The position numbers and the translations under genes are program-made. From Hungatella hathewayi WAL-18680 (GTDB taxonomy: Bacteria; Bacillota; Clostridia; Lachnospirales; Lachnospiraceae), in contig NZ_JH379028.1 in NCBI RefSeq assembly GCF_000235505.1, positions 353,457 to 390,153 on the forward strand: 36,697 nucleotides of DNA, given 5' to 3'. Positions 14,930-22,732 of the stretch are shown one piece after another (within the stretch, counting starts at the first letter, position 1; each line of letters starts with the position of its first letter). Below the pieces are notes generated by a model, which was not told the DNA's origin, made no database searches, and was given only the letters and a program-made list of their open reading frames with translations.

Positions 14930-15558
14930 AGAAACTAGCAGCATGTCTGATAGCGGGAAGTCTGCTGATATGGGCGGCCCGGCCGGCTTACGCAGGCGGC
15001 ACCCGTGAGATTACTGTGCCAGCGGACCAGGATGCACAGGCGGAAGTATCCTTTGTGGGAACGATTAAGGTAGAGCTGATATCCGTGGTTATGCCGGCGG
15101 GAGATATTGACTTTGAGGTGGATACGGCTCTGCCGTTTGAAATCAGCTCGCCGGGGACCCAGATAACGGGGCCGGATATCACCGTGGAAAATCTGTCAGT
15201 GGTGCCCATCCAGGTGGAAATATCCCGGGTGGCGGAGATTGAGCCGGGAGATGTCATTTTCTATGGGGATAAATTTTCGGACAGGTATCCCCAGTCGTTT
15301 CGGATGGTGGATAAGATATCCGAGGTGGAAATGCCGGGAACCGCGCTGTTAGCCCTGGGAGTGAAGGATTATCCCTATACGGAGCGGGAACTGGAGCAGA
15401 AGGCCATCAAGCCGGGAAGGGAAGACATAGCAGTCACGAAAATTTCGGCGAAGGAAAGCTGTACACTGCAGTTATATGGAAAGGTAGCGCCAGACTTCTA
15501 CGGCGCCTATCAGTTTACGGTGAAACCGACTTTAAAAATCAGCGCAGCCAGGGGGTGA
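14926..15558 (+). CDS. Cassette 2 protein D2, secreted protein with FEVDT module
   Basis: This 210-residue protein starts at TTG 14926, overlapping C2 by 4 bp, behind a GAGAGGGGAGGG ribosome site. The signal peptide spans about residues 1-23 (PAYA cleavage). The body follows D1 closely: GTIKVELISV, MPAGDIDFEVD, an SPGTQI loop, an ENLSVVPIQV strand, an LYGKVAPDFYG box and a FTVKPTLKIS C-terminus. D1 and D2 resemble E1 and E2 at the FDIDP module and at the final FTVxP strand, so all four are one superfamily. No enzyme or anchor motif is visible. A secreted structural subunit is the best guess. Confidence 0.78.
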   Translation: MKKLAACLIAGSLLIWAARPAYAGGTREITVPADQDAQAEVSFVGTIKVELISVVMPAGDIDFEVDTALPFEISSPGTQITGPDITVENLSVVPIQVEISRVAEIEPGDVIFYGDKFSDRYPQSFRMVDKISEVEMPGTALLALGVKDYPYTERELEQKAIKPGREDIAVTKISAKESCTLQLYGKVAPDFYGAYQFTVKPTLKISAARG

Positions 15559-15619
15559 AAACGCCCAGCTGATTTAAAATAGCAGTATCAAAAAGAAAAG
15601 GATTTAGGAGGAAAATCAG

Positions 15620-16321
15620 ATGAACATGAGAAGGAAAATGACAGCACTGGGCTTGGTCCTGGTAATCGCGGCGACGGGGAATATGACCGCGTTTGGCAGC
15701 AGTTGGGACAATGCAGGATTTGAGACATCAACAGAGGTGGCCGATGGCGACGCGGTCACGTCCACAATTACAGGAAGCGTGAAGGTATCAAATTTAAATG
15801 TAACTGTCCCGATCACGGCGGCCTTTGATATTGACCCCATGAAGGAGATCACGAATGGTTTGTCCCAGATATCAGGCCAGTCCACCAACTACACCATCAC
15901 GAATAACTCAACCCTGCCGATCTATGTATCCGTTTCGGGTGTGTCAATTCAAAAAGTTTCGGTTGCGGACAGTGCGACAACACCGGCTTTGGTGAACAAG
16001 AAGGATAATCTTAACGCTAAAGGAGCCGTAATGTTTGCGGTAAAGGATGGAGCGGCAGGTGCACCAGTACCGTCACTGGATACGGAAGGTGACTGGATGA
16101 TGGCTGACAGCATATCTACAAGCGCTAAGTACGAGCTGAATGCGAAGAAAGGGAAGCTGGAGCAGAAGCCGTTAGTTGATAATGCAGGTGATACAAGCAA
16201 TACGATGACCATGAAAGTATACTGCGCCACCAAGAACGGCTGGGGAAGCGGGGACAGCTTTGCGGTAAAACCCCTGTTCTATATCACAGCCACCGCTCCT
16301 GCCACCACACCAGGCACGTGA
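15620..16321 (+). CDS. Cassette 2 protein E2, secreted protein with FDIDP module
   Basis: This 233-residue protein starts at ATG 15620 after TAGGAGGA. The signal peptide spans about residues 1-25. The module at about 55-115 reads LNVTVPITAAFDIDP, then a loop, then NYTITNNSTLPIYVSV. The C-terminus has a GWGSGD turn and a FAVKPLFYI strand, plus a Thr/Pro/Ala tail not present in E1. The gap from D2 is 61 bp with no terminator. E1 and E2 are less alike outside the module, as expected for an exposed, fast-changing part. The role is unknown. Confidence 0.78.
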   Translation: MNMRRKMTALGLVLVIAATGNMTAFGSSWDNAGFETSTEVADGDAVTSTITGSVKVSNLNVTVPITAAFDIDPMKEITNGLSQISGQSTNYTITNNSTLPIYVSVSGVSIQKVSVADSATTPALVNKKDNLNAKGAVMFAVKDGAAGAPVPSLDTEGDWMMADSISTSAKYELNAKKGKLEQKPLVDNAGDTSNTMTMKVYCATKNGWGSGDSFAVKPLFYITATAPATTPGT

Positions 16322-16370
16322 TAGACGGCAGCAGAATAGAGACAGACTTATCAATATAGGAGGAACCCAT

Positions 16371-16577
16371 ATGGCAAACAGAATCCCATGCACCCCATTT
16401 GGCAAGAAGATGAAAATCGCAATGGTGGAACAGGACATTCCCCAGCAGGAACTGGCGAGACGGCTGGGCCTCGCTAATTCGACCGTCAGCGATATCATTT
16501 ACGGCCGGAACCAGTGCGAGAGAACCAAGAAGCGGATAGCGGAAACTCTTGGAATCAAAGGACAACCGGGAGAATAG
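16371..16577 (+). CDS. Cassette 2 small XRE/Cro-type HTH protein
   Basis: This 68-residue Cro/C1-type HTH protein follows TAGGAGGA. It is almost identical to the 64-residue copy at 2835-3029: within the aligned 64 residues only T3N, K55R and A64G differ, while about 23 codons carry silent changes. It sits 49 bp after E2 as the last gene of cassette 2. Such strict conservation next to freely diverging neighbours points to a shared DNA target, perhaps feedback on both cassettes. That target cannot be named from the sequence. Confidence 0.85.
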   Translation: MANRIPCTPFGKKMKIAMVEQDIPQQELARRLGLANSTVSDIIYGRNQCERTKKRIAETLGIKGQPGE

Positions 16578-16701
16578 GTAGTTAAATATAGGAATTTTTG
16601 AAGGCTTGGCTTAAACTTGCCGCCAGGGTTGAAACAATTGGGGAATTTGAAAATAAGAGGAAGCTATAAGTTATAAAACAGATGAATAAGAAGTTACCAA
16701 A

Positions 16702-16747
16702 CAAAGTTCCTGCAAATGCGATGATACGTGTATTTGCAGGAACTTTG
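16702..16747. terminator. Long hairpin between convergent genes, likely bidirectional terminator
   Basis: A perfect 16-bp stem, CAAAGTTCCTGCAAAT (16702-16717) paired with 16732-16747, encloses a 14-nt loop. It lies between the plus-strand cassette 2 and the minus-strand epimerase gene. On the minus strand it is followed by TTTGG, and on the plus strand by no clear T-run, so it suits the epimerase best. Confidence 0.6.
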
Positions 16748-16768
16748 CTGATTGACAGATATGAAGTG

Positions 16769-17650
16769 TTACAGAATCCGGATACCCAGGTGATAGCTTT
16801 TGGACTCCCCTGGCTTCAACACCTGCACATGGTTTTTGTGGAGGAACTCGTCGTCCTCGTCGGAGCAGATGGCGGAGCCGTTCCAGGGCTCGACGCAGAG
16901 GAAGGGGGCTTCCTTGTGGTCGGGGGTCCAGAAGGCCACGGTCTCGAAGTCACGGTAGTCTACCTCCACGCCTTTTCTGGTGGCGGGATTGACGATGGAG
17001 ACCTTGCGGGACTTTAAGTCCTGGAAGAAGACGGCGTCGTTGTCGAAGAGACTGTACTCCAGCGGCAGAATGTTGGTGCCGTTTAAGAGCGGGAGACGGC
17101 GGTTCATATCGAACTGGTGGTTCTCCAGGTCGTAGACAATGCTCTCGGCCTGCTCCTCCTGCTCAAATTCCAGGCGGTAATCACTGAATTTCTCTCCGTC
17201 CTCCAGCGGCATCACGAAGCCCGGGTGGGCGCCGATGCAGTAGGCGATATCACGGGTTTCCGGGTTATCTACCACATAATCCATAAACAGGCCGTTATCA
17301 TTCAGCGTGTAGGTGAGAGACAGCTTGAAATCGTAGGGGTAGACCTCCTTTGTCTTCTCCGTGGAAGTGATGGAGAAGCAGGCGGAGGCGCTGCTCTGGG
17401 CGCTCACCTCAAAATCGGTATCCTTGCAGAAGCCGTGCTTGGGAATCTCATACCAGGTGCCTTCGATACAGGTCTTTCCGTCGCGGCAGTTGCCCACGAT
17501 GGGAAAGAGAAGAGGGGAGCAGTTCTTCCAGAATGCCGGGTCCCTCTGCCAGATATACTCCTTACCGGAGGCGTCCTTTAAGGAAATGAGCTGTGCGCCC
17601 AGTGAATCGATAGAAGCGGTAAATTTCTCATTGTTCAGTGTGATAATCAT
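16769..17650 (-). CDS. Aldose 1-epimerase (mutarotase), LacX-like subfamily
   Basis: This 293-residue protein of the galactose-mutarotase superfamily interconverts alpha and beta anomers of a sugar. The LacX-like pattern is visible: a GAQLISLKD start, YIWQRDPAFW, SPLLFPIVG, the first conserved His in PKHGF, the second in GAHPGF (about residue 150), and a late acidic CVEPWNG box that would carry the catalytic Glu. There is no signal peptide, so it is cytosolic. It lies 40 bp downstream of the LacI gene on the same strand, probably as one transcript, and belongs to the adjacent sugar locus. Its substrate cannot be assigned. Confidence 0.85.
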   Translation of the reverse strand: MIITLNNEKFTASIDSLGAQLISLKDASGKEYIWQRDPAFWKNCSPLLFPIVGNCRDGKTCIEGTWYEIPKHGFCKDTDFEVSAQSSASACFSITSTEKTKEVYPYDFKLSLTYTLNDNGLFMDYVVDNPETRDIAYCIGAHPGFVMPLEDGEKFSDYRLEFEQEEQAESIVYDLENHQFDMNRRLPLLNGTNILPLEYSLFDNDAVFFQDLKSRKVSIVNPATRKGVEVDYRDFETVAFWTPDHKEAPFLCVEPWNGSAICSDEDDEFLHKNHVQVLKPGESKSYHLGIRIL

Positions 17651-17690
17651 GTGATATCATTCCTTTCTTTTCTTATCTTAATGATAAATC

Positions 17691-18719
17691 CTATTTCCCA
17701 CGCCGGCAGGGCCCGCAGCTCTCCCGGTTGGCGATGTAGTAGGGCAGATTGATTTTCATGGGGAGGTGGTGTCCCCCCTCAATCCGGTCAATCAGCGTCT
17801 TCGCCGTCATCTGCCCCATCTCCTCCACCGGAATGTGGATGGTGGTCAGCATGGGATTGAGATACTGGGCCATGTCAATGTCATCGATGCTGATGATGGA
17901 CACGTCTCCCGGTATGGACAACCCGTGCTCCTTGATAGCCCGCATGGCTCCGATGGCCGTCACGTCGTTGGGACAGAAGAAGGCGGTGGCGTCGCACCCC
18001 TTGTTCAACAGAGCCGCGGCTCCCTTATATCCCCCTTCCGAGGACAATGTCACGTTGGAGATATATTCCCGCCGAAGCGGCAGCTGCCTGGAGGCCAGAG
18101 CCGTGCAGTATCCCTGGTACCGGTCCTCGGCTTCCGTCTCCCCGATGTAGGCAATTTTGGTGTGTCCCAGCTGCATCAGATGGTTGATGGCGGTAATGCT
18201 GGCCTGATACCCGTCGCAGATAATCTGGTCATATTTGGCTTCCAGATTGTTGAGACCAGTGTAGGCCACACATTTAAAATACTGCTTTAAGAACTTTAAC
18301 AGCTGCTTGTCGCACCGCCCAAGCACCGCCACGCCGTCCACATGGTTGTCCGTAATCAGGCGGAAGGTGCTGGGGTGATTGATGTCAAAGGCCGTGAAGG
18401 TATACTTTAATATGTAGTTATACTTAAACGCCTCTTTCTCAATGCTCCTGGCCAGGGAGGAGAAGAAAGAGTCCGTCTCCACATCGGAGGTCCTGGCAAA
18501 GAGACAGGCGATGGAGCGGGACAGCGGTTCCGTATTCTCCGCGGAGCCCCGCTTCAAATCCCTGGCCGTGGTGTTGGGCGTATAACCGGTCCGCCGGACA
18601 ATCTCCCAGATTTTGTCCTGCACCTCCTTGCTGGCGGGACACTTGCTGCTCTTGTTGATGACCCGAGAGACCGTAGAGATGGAGACGCCGGCTTCCGCGG
18701 CAATTTCTTTTAATGTCAT
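17691..18719 (-). CDS. LacI/GalR-family transcriptional regulator
   Basis: This 342-residue protein has an N-terminal HTH (LKEIAAEAGVSISTVSRVIN, residues 3-22), a hinge helix region at about 45-60, and a periplasmic-binding-protein-like sensor domain (VDGVAVLG, GHTKIAYIGE, FFCPNDVTAIGAM, SIISIDDIDMAQY). The start codon follows AAAGGAAG. It is divergent from the ABC transporter operon. The intergenic region holds CAAACGTTTT and CAAACGTTTG, the kind of CG-centred palindrome that LacI-family proteins bind. A third copy stands before the phosphofructokinase operon. It is the obvious candidate regulator of both, although CcpA binding to the same boxes cannot be excluded. Confidence 0.92.
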   Translation of the reverse strand: MTLKEIAAEAGVSISTVSRVINKSSKCPASKEVQDKIWEIVRRTGYTPNTTARDLKRGSAENTEPLSRSIACLFARTSDVETDSFFSSLARSIEKEAFKYNYILKYTFTAFDINHPSTFRLITDNHVDGVAVLGRCDKQLLKFLKQYFKCVAYTGLNNLEAKYDQIICDGYQASITAINHLMQLGHTKIAYIGETEAEDRYQGYCTALASRQLPLRREYISNVTLSSEGGYKGAAALLNKGCDATAFFCPNDVTAIGAMRAIKEHGLSIPGDVSIISIDDIDMAQYLNPMLTTIHIPVEEMGQMTAKTLIDRIEGGHHLPMKINLPYYIANRESCGPCRRGK

Positions 18720-18789
18720 AGATTCACTTCCTTTCCCTGTAAGTTTGTTGTAACTGATGATGTCGGTACTAGTTTCTTCCTACTATTAA

Positions 18790-18806
18790 GTATACAGTAA
18801 GTATAC
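18790..18806. repeat. Pair of GTATAC palindromes in the lacI-type gene leader
   Basis: GTATAC occurs at 18790-18795 and again at 18801-18806, spaced by one helical turn (11 bp), between the regulator gene and its divergent operon. On the minus strand each copy contains a TATACT-like -10 for the regulator gene, so these may simply be promoter parts. Confidence 0.3.
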
Positions 18807-18840
18807 AAAATTTACCTCTCAAAAAACAGGGTAAAATAAA

Positions 18841-18887
18841 CAAACGTTTTCCTAAAATTTGTTTAAAAACAACAAGACAAACGTTTG
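18841..18887. promoter_or_regulatory. Tandem CG-centred operators before the ABC transporter operon
   Basis: CAAACGTTTT lies at 18841-18850 and the perfect palindrome CAAACGTTTG at 18878-18887, 37 bp apart. They match the box at 22624-22633. They are likely sites for the adjacent LacI-family regulator, and a cre/CcpA site is the alternative. The surrounding 18720-19033 gap holds otherwise only promoters. Confidence 0.65.
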
Positions 18888-18918
18888 CTTAATTATGGGA
18901 TGAAATAATTGTGTATTA

Positions 18919-18927
18919 TGCTATAAT
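18919..18927 (+). promoter_or_regulatory. Extended -10 promoter of the NMT1-type transporter operon
   Basis: A TGC immediately precedes a perfect TATAAT (18922-18927), forming an extended -10. There is no good -35. The centre of the CAAACGTTTG box is 39.5 bp before the first base of the -10, exactly as at the promoter at 22665-22673. Confidence 0.65.
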
Positions 18928-19033
18928 AAGTTACATAAAACAGGAAAAAAATAGAACAAAACAACAAGGGAACAGCAAGAGGACAACAAATTACAGCAAA
19001 AATCTAATAAATTTTCATGAAGGAGGAGCAGAT

Positions 19034-19840
19034 ATGGCTTCAGAAAAAAAGAAAAAGGATGGTATGAACAACGATATTGTTGCCCGCATACCAAACTGGG
19101 GATGGCTGATTATATCCTGTTTGACTGCGATAGTGCTTTGGTATTGTCTGTCCATTAATCCGAAGACAGCACGTAGTTTTCCGTTTGCACCGACCGTGTT
19201 CGCGTCCCTGAGGACGATGATTGAGCGTGGAGTGCTCTGGAATGATTTTAAGAGCAGTATGATATCCGTGGTGCTGGGATTTACCCTCGGATTTGTGACA
19301 TCAGTTCCGGTGGCCTTCCTGATGGCATGGTACCGGCCGGTGAAATATATTGTGGAGCCGTGGATTCAGTTTATCCGTAACATTCCACCGCTGGCATACG
19401 TTCCGCTGGTTGTTATCTCCGCCGGTGTGGGCAGACGGCCGCAGGTAATTGTTATCTGGCTGGCAACATTTTTGATTATGACCGTCACGATTTACCAGGG
19501 AGTCCGGAATGTGGATGAGACGCTTATTAAGGCGGCGAGAGTGCTGGGCGCGAAGGACAGGGATTTATTTGTGAAGGTTATCTTTCCGGCAACGACGCCA
19601 TTTATTATCACGGCGGTCCGCCTGGGTGTGTCAGTTGCCCTGACAACACTGATTGCGGCAGAGTCCACCGGAGCAATCGCCGGACTGGGCATGAGAATCC
19701 GCTCGTTGAACAACAGCTTCGATGTACCGCCTATGCTGCTGTACATTATCATCATCGGTATTATCGGAATTACCAGTGAAAAGATTATCAAATATTTGGA
19801 AAGGAAGTTCACAGGATGGCAGGAGACGAGAGACGTGTAA
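19034..19840 (+). CDS. ABC transporter permease, SsuC/TauC-like
   Basis: This is a 268-residue inner-membrane permease of the BPD_transp_1 fold. I chose ATG 19034, 7 nt after AAGGAGGAG. The longer open frame upstream (from 18911) encodes a Lys/Asn-rich leader unlike permeases. It has about six hydrophobic segments, and the cytoplasmic EAA-type loop is visible as LIKAARVLGAKDRDLFVKVIFPATTPFI. The family carries nitrate, sulfonate, taurine, thiamine precursors and similar small molecules. The gene overlaps the ATPase gene by 25 bp. The substrate is unknown, but its operon partner is a SIS phosphosugar protein, unusual for this transporter type. Confidence 0.9.
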   Translation: MASEKKKKDGMNNDIVARIPNWGWLIISCLTAIVLWYCLSINPKTARSFPFAPTVFASLRTMIERGVLWNDFKSSMISVVLGFTLGFVTSVPVAFLMAWYRPVKYIVEPWIQFIRNIPPLAYVPLVVISAGVGRRPQVIVIWLATFLIMTVTIYQGVRNVDETLIKAARVLGAKDRDLFVKVIFPATTPFIITAVRLGVSVALTTLIAAESTGAIAGLGMRIRSLNNSFDVPPMLLYIIIIGIIGITSEKIIKYLERKFTGWQETRDV

Positions 19841-20607
19841 AAGTAAAAATTGACCACGTGGAAAAAATCTATGATGGCCGCAAAGGCAAGATGATTGCCC
19901 TCAATGGTGTTGACCTCGACATCATGGAAAATGAATTCATCTGTGTGGTAGGTCCATCGGGCTGCGGCAAATCAACGCTTTTAAATATTATCGCAGGTCT
20001 GTTAGAACCGACGTCGGGAGCCGTCTATGTGGATGGCAATAAAGTAGAGGGAACCGGAACCGAGCGTGGCGTGGTGTTCCAGCAGTATGCCCTGTTCCCA
20101 TGGCTGACAGTGCTGAAAAATGTAATGTTTGGCCTGAAGCTGAAAGGCATGAATGAGGCCGAGGCAAAGGAACTTGCCATGAAGTACATAAAAATGGTGG
20201 AGCTGGAGGACTTCGTGGACGCTTACCCGAAGGAGTTGTCCGGTGGTATGAAACAGAGGGTGGCTATCGCGAGAGCTTACGCAGTGCAGCCGGAGGTTCT
20301 TCTCATGGATGAGCCCTTCGGAGCGCTGGATGCCCAGACGAGAACCCAGCTTCAGTCGGAACTTATCAAGACCTGGCAGGAAGAGAAGAAGACCTGTTTC
20401 TTCATCACCCATGACGTGGAGGAGGCAGTCATTCTGGCTACCAAGGTTATCATCATGAGCGCGAGACCGGGACGGATTAAAAAGATTGTGGACATCAATC
20501 TGCCATATCCGAGAACCCAGGAGATGAAGATGGAGCTTCCATTCCTGGATTTGAAGTCCTATATCTGGGGCGAGGTTTACCAGGAATACTTAGAGGTCCG
20601 CAAGTAA
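19816..20607 (+). CDS. ABC transporter ATP-binding protein, SsuB/TauB-like
   Basis: This 263-residue ATPase has Walker A GPSGCGKST at 46-54, Q-loop VFQQYALFPW at about 87-96, signature LSGGMKQR at 141-148, Walker B LLMDEP at 162-167 and the H-loop ITHDVEEA at about 197. The SARPGRI segment and the length are typical of the nitrate/sulfonate/bicarbonate group. It starts at ATG 19816 inside the permease gene, 25 bp before its stop, so the two are coupled. It powers import by the permease at 19034. Confidence 0.93.
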   Translation: MAGDERRVKVKIDHVEKIYDGRKGKMIALNGVDLDIMENEFICVVGPSGCGKSTLLNIIAGLLEPTSGAVYVDGNKVEGTGTERGVVFQQYALFPWLTVLKNVMFGLKLKGMNEAEAKELAMKYIKMVELEDFVDAYPKELSGGMKQRVAIARAYAVQPEVLLMDEPFGALDAQTRTQLQSELIKTWQEEKKTCFFITHDVEEAVILATKVIIMSARPGRIKKIVDINLPYPRTQEMKMELPFLDLKSYIWGEVYQEYLEVRK

Positions 20608-20640
20608 GTGGAACGAGCGGTGAGATACGCAGTACGTAAT

Positions 20641-20655
20641 CAGGCACAATGCCTG
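20641..20655 (+). other. Small intercistronic hairpin before the binding-protein gene
   Basis: CAGGCA / TGCCTG with a 3-nt loop lies in the 89-bp gap between the ATPase and binding-protein genes. It has no T-run. It may be a processing or stability element that favours the 3' binding-protein mRNA, as is usual for transporter operons. Confidence 0.35.
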
Positions 20656-20696
20656 TTCATGTAGAAACTAACATCTTATAAAAGGAGGATTATATT

Positions 20697-21773
20697 ATGA
20701 GAAAAGCATTATCAGTAGTTTTAGCATCCGCCATGGTTCTCTCCCTGGCAGCCTGTGGTTCCAAGACGTCGGAGGCACCGGCAACCACGGCAGCACCGGC
20801 AGAGACCACTACGGCAGCGCCGGCCGAGACGAAAGCGCCGGAGACGGAAGCTCCTACGGAGGCGATGGAGGAGCCGCTTACATTGAATGTAGCTTACATG
20901 CCAAACTACGGCAGCCTGTGGTCTGTCATGTCAACCATTGACAAGGGATATTTTGAGGATGCCGGCATTACCGTCAATCTGGTAGAGTTCGCGGACGGCC
21001 CGACCATCATCGCGGCAATGGAGTCCGGAAGTATTGATTTGGGCTTTATCGGACAGGGCGCTCATAAGCTGTGTATCAACGGCCAGGCCAAAATCTTTGC
21101 ACTGACCCAGATTTCCAACGGAGACGCTGTGATTGGCGGCCCTGGTATCACAAAGGTGGAAGATTTGAAGGGCAAAAAAGTTGCCTACTCCTCAGGAAGC
21201 TCCAGCGAGGACATTCTGTTAAATGCACTGACAAGCGCGAACATGACAATGGATGATATCACGGCAGTGGATATGGATGCATCCGGTATTGTGACGGCTA
21301 TGATTTCCGGTGGCGTGGACGCATGTGCTACCTGGTCACCAAACAGCTTAAAGATTCTGGAAGAAGCCAAAGATTCCACAAAGCTCTGTGATAACCTGAC
21401 CTTCTCTGACAAGACCGTTTCCCTGGGCAGCTGGATTTGCATGTCCAAGTATGCAGAGGAACACAGAGACAATGTGCTGAGATTTACAAAGGCATTATAC
21501 AAAGGTATGGATTACGCGGCTGACGACCATTTCGACGAGACCTCCAAGGCAGTGGCGGCTCAGGTTGCCCAGGATTATGATACCGTTTACGCACAGAGAG
21601 GCGATGCTGACTGGCTGACTGGCAAGGAAGTGTGCGAGGGCGCGAAGGACGGCACCGTAGAGAAATATTATGAGATTCAGAAGCAGAACTTTATTGCAAA
21701 CGGCGCAGTGACCGTTGACCCGCCGGTAAGCGATTATGTAATGCTTGACATTATGGTAGAAGCAGGCGAATAA
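20697..21773 (+). CDS. ABC transporter substrate-binding lipoprotein, NMT1/SsuA-like
   Basis: This 358-residue protein has a signal peptide ending in the lipobox LAAC (about residues 16-19), so it is lipid-anchored outside the membrane. A Thr/Ala/Pro/Glu linker spans about 24-58. The binding fold follows, with MPNYGSLW, a FADGPTIIAAMESGSIDLGF segment and KVEDLKGKKVAYSSGSSSE, all typical of NMT1/THI5-like and aliphatic-sulfonate binding proteins. It is the third part of the importer encoded at 19034-20607. The family binds sulfonates, pyrimidine precursors and other small anions, and the ligand here cannot be deduced. Confidence 0.92.
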   Translation: MRKALSVVLASAMVLSLAACGSKTSEAPATTAAPAETTTAAPAETKAPETEAPTEAMEEPLTLNVAYMPNYGSLWSVMSTIDKGYFEDAGITVNLVEFADGPTIIAAMESGSIDLGFIGQGAHKLCINGQAKIFALTQISNGDAVIGGPGITKVEDLKGKKVAYSSGSSSEDILLNALTSANMTMDDITAVDMDASGIVTAMISGGVDACATWSPNSLKILEEAKDSTKLCDNLTFSDKTVSLGSWICMSKYAEEHRDNVLRFTKALYKGMDYAADDHFDETSKAVAAQVAQDYDTVYAQRGDADWLTGKEVCEGAKDGTVEKYYEIQKQNFIANGAVTVDPPVSDYVMLDIMVEAGE

Positions 21774-21790
21774 GAAAAGAGGTAGTGCAG

Positions 21791-22537
21791 GTGAATGATT
21801 ATACCGAAGCCTTCTACGGCCATATCACCAAGATGCTGGATGATATTTACCGCGGTGAGGATAACAAGATAACTGAGGTGTCGGCCGCTATGGCAGGGTG
21901 CATTATGAACGGGGGAAATGTCTTCGTATTTGGTCCCGGGCACGCAGGCATCGTCACGGAAGATTTCTTTTACCGGGCCGGTGGGCTGGCAGTGATTAAC
22001 CCGCTGTTCAATCCCTGTCTGGCGCCTACAATCCGGCCGATAACCCTGTCCACGGACACGGAGGTTCTGCCGGGATTTGCCACCAATGTGTTGAAGGAGA
22101 GCCCGTTGAAAGCGGGGGACTTCCTGCTGATACATTCCGTGGCGGCTAGAAACCCCATTGTGGTGGAGATGGCTATCAAAGCAAGAGAGATGGGGATTTT
22201 GGTGGGAGCCATTATCAGTGAAAAGTTTGCCCACAGCGTCACCAGCAAGGACCCGTCGGGGAAAATGCTGTATGAGGTGGTGGATGAAAAGCTGATCATA
22301 GACAACCACGGGGATATCGGAGATTCCAGCATTGATATCGGCATGAAACAGAGGGCGGTGTCCACATCGTCCATCACAGGCACCTTTATCGTGGCCAATA
22401 TCGTGCTGAATATCTGCAAGATACTCCAGGAGAACCATGTGGAACCGCCTGTATTTGCCAGCTCCAACATTGACGGAGGGGCGGAGATAAACGACAGGCT
22501 GCTGAAGGAATATAAGGACCACATTTTCTATATGTAG
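21791..22537 (+). CDS. SIS-domain phosphosugar protein (UPF0309-like)
   Basis: This is a 248-residue protein with one SIS (sugar isomerase) domain. I prefer GTG 21791, 8 nt after AAGAGG; GTG 21785 is too close to the ribosome site. A GHAG box (residues about 42-45), the IHSVAARNPIVVEMA strand-helix, and a GIKQR-like late segment fit the family that includes phosphoheptose-isomerase-like and UPF0309 proteins. SIS domains bind phosphosugars and catalyse aldose-ketose isomerisation or act in regulators. No HTH is attached here, so an enzyme is likely. It ends the transporter operon, followed by a terminator. Confidence 0.8.
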   Translation: MNDYTEAFYGHITKMLDDIYRGEDNKITEVSAAMAGCIMNGGNVFVFGPGHAGIVTEDFFYRAGGLAVINPLFNPCLAPTIRPITLSTDTEVLPGFATNVLKESPLKAGDFLLIHSVAARNPIVVEMAIKAREMGILVGAIISEKFAHSVTSKDPSGKMLYEVVDEKLIIDNHGDIGDSSIDIGMKQRAVSTSSITGTFIVANIVLNICKILQENHVEPPVFASSNIDGGAEINDRLLKEYKDHIFYM

Positions 22538-22563
22538 CCACCTGGATTTGCATCATTTTTTGT

Positions 22564-22607
22564 GAGACGGCCACGCATCGACATACAGTTGCGCGGCCGT
22601 CTCTTTT
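22564..22607 (+). terminator. Rho-independent terminator after the SIS gene
   Basis: A 9-bp GC-rich stem GAGACGGCC / GGCCGTCTC (22564-22572, 22595-22603) is followed by TTTT. It closes the transporter-SIS operon. Confidence 0.8.
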
Positions 22608-22623
22608 GCCCTGCAAACCTACA

Positions 22624-22633
22624 CAAACGTTTG
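22624..22633. promoter_or_regulatory. Operator CAAACGTTTG before the phosphofructokinase operon
   Basis: This perfect 10-bp palindrome is identical to 18878-18887. It is located between the SIS terminator and the next promoter and probably binds the same LacI-family regulator. Confidence 0.65.
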
Positions 22634-22664
22634 AGTAAAAAAGTAGCAAATTTTCCCTGAATTA

Positions 22665-22673
22665 TGGTAAGAT
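22665..22673 (+). promoter_or_regulatory. Extended -10 promoter of the PFK-TIM-LarA-NagB operon
   Basis: TGG precedes TAAGAT (22668-22673). The upstream ATTATG and the downstream GTTA match the transporter promoter in register. There is no clear -35. The operator centre is 39.5 bp before the -10, as in the other promoter. Confidence 0.6.
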
Positions 22674-22732
22674 AGAGTTAGAAAAAACTATGAGAAACCG
22701 GAGTTTACACAGTTCAGAAAGGAGTAACAAAC

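Noticed and set aside
18878-18887. Treating CAAACGTTTG as a classical cre site for CcpA.
   Set aside because: It matches the cre consensus only partly, and a LacI-family gene lies next to it. CcpA is kept only as an alternative.
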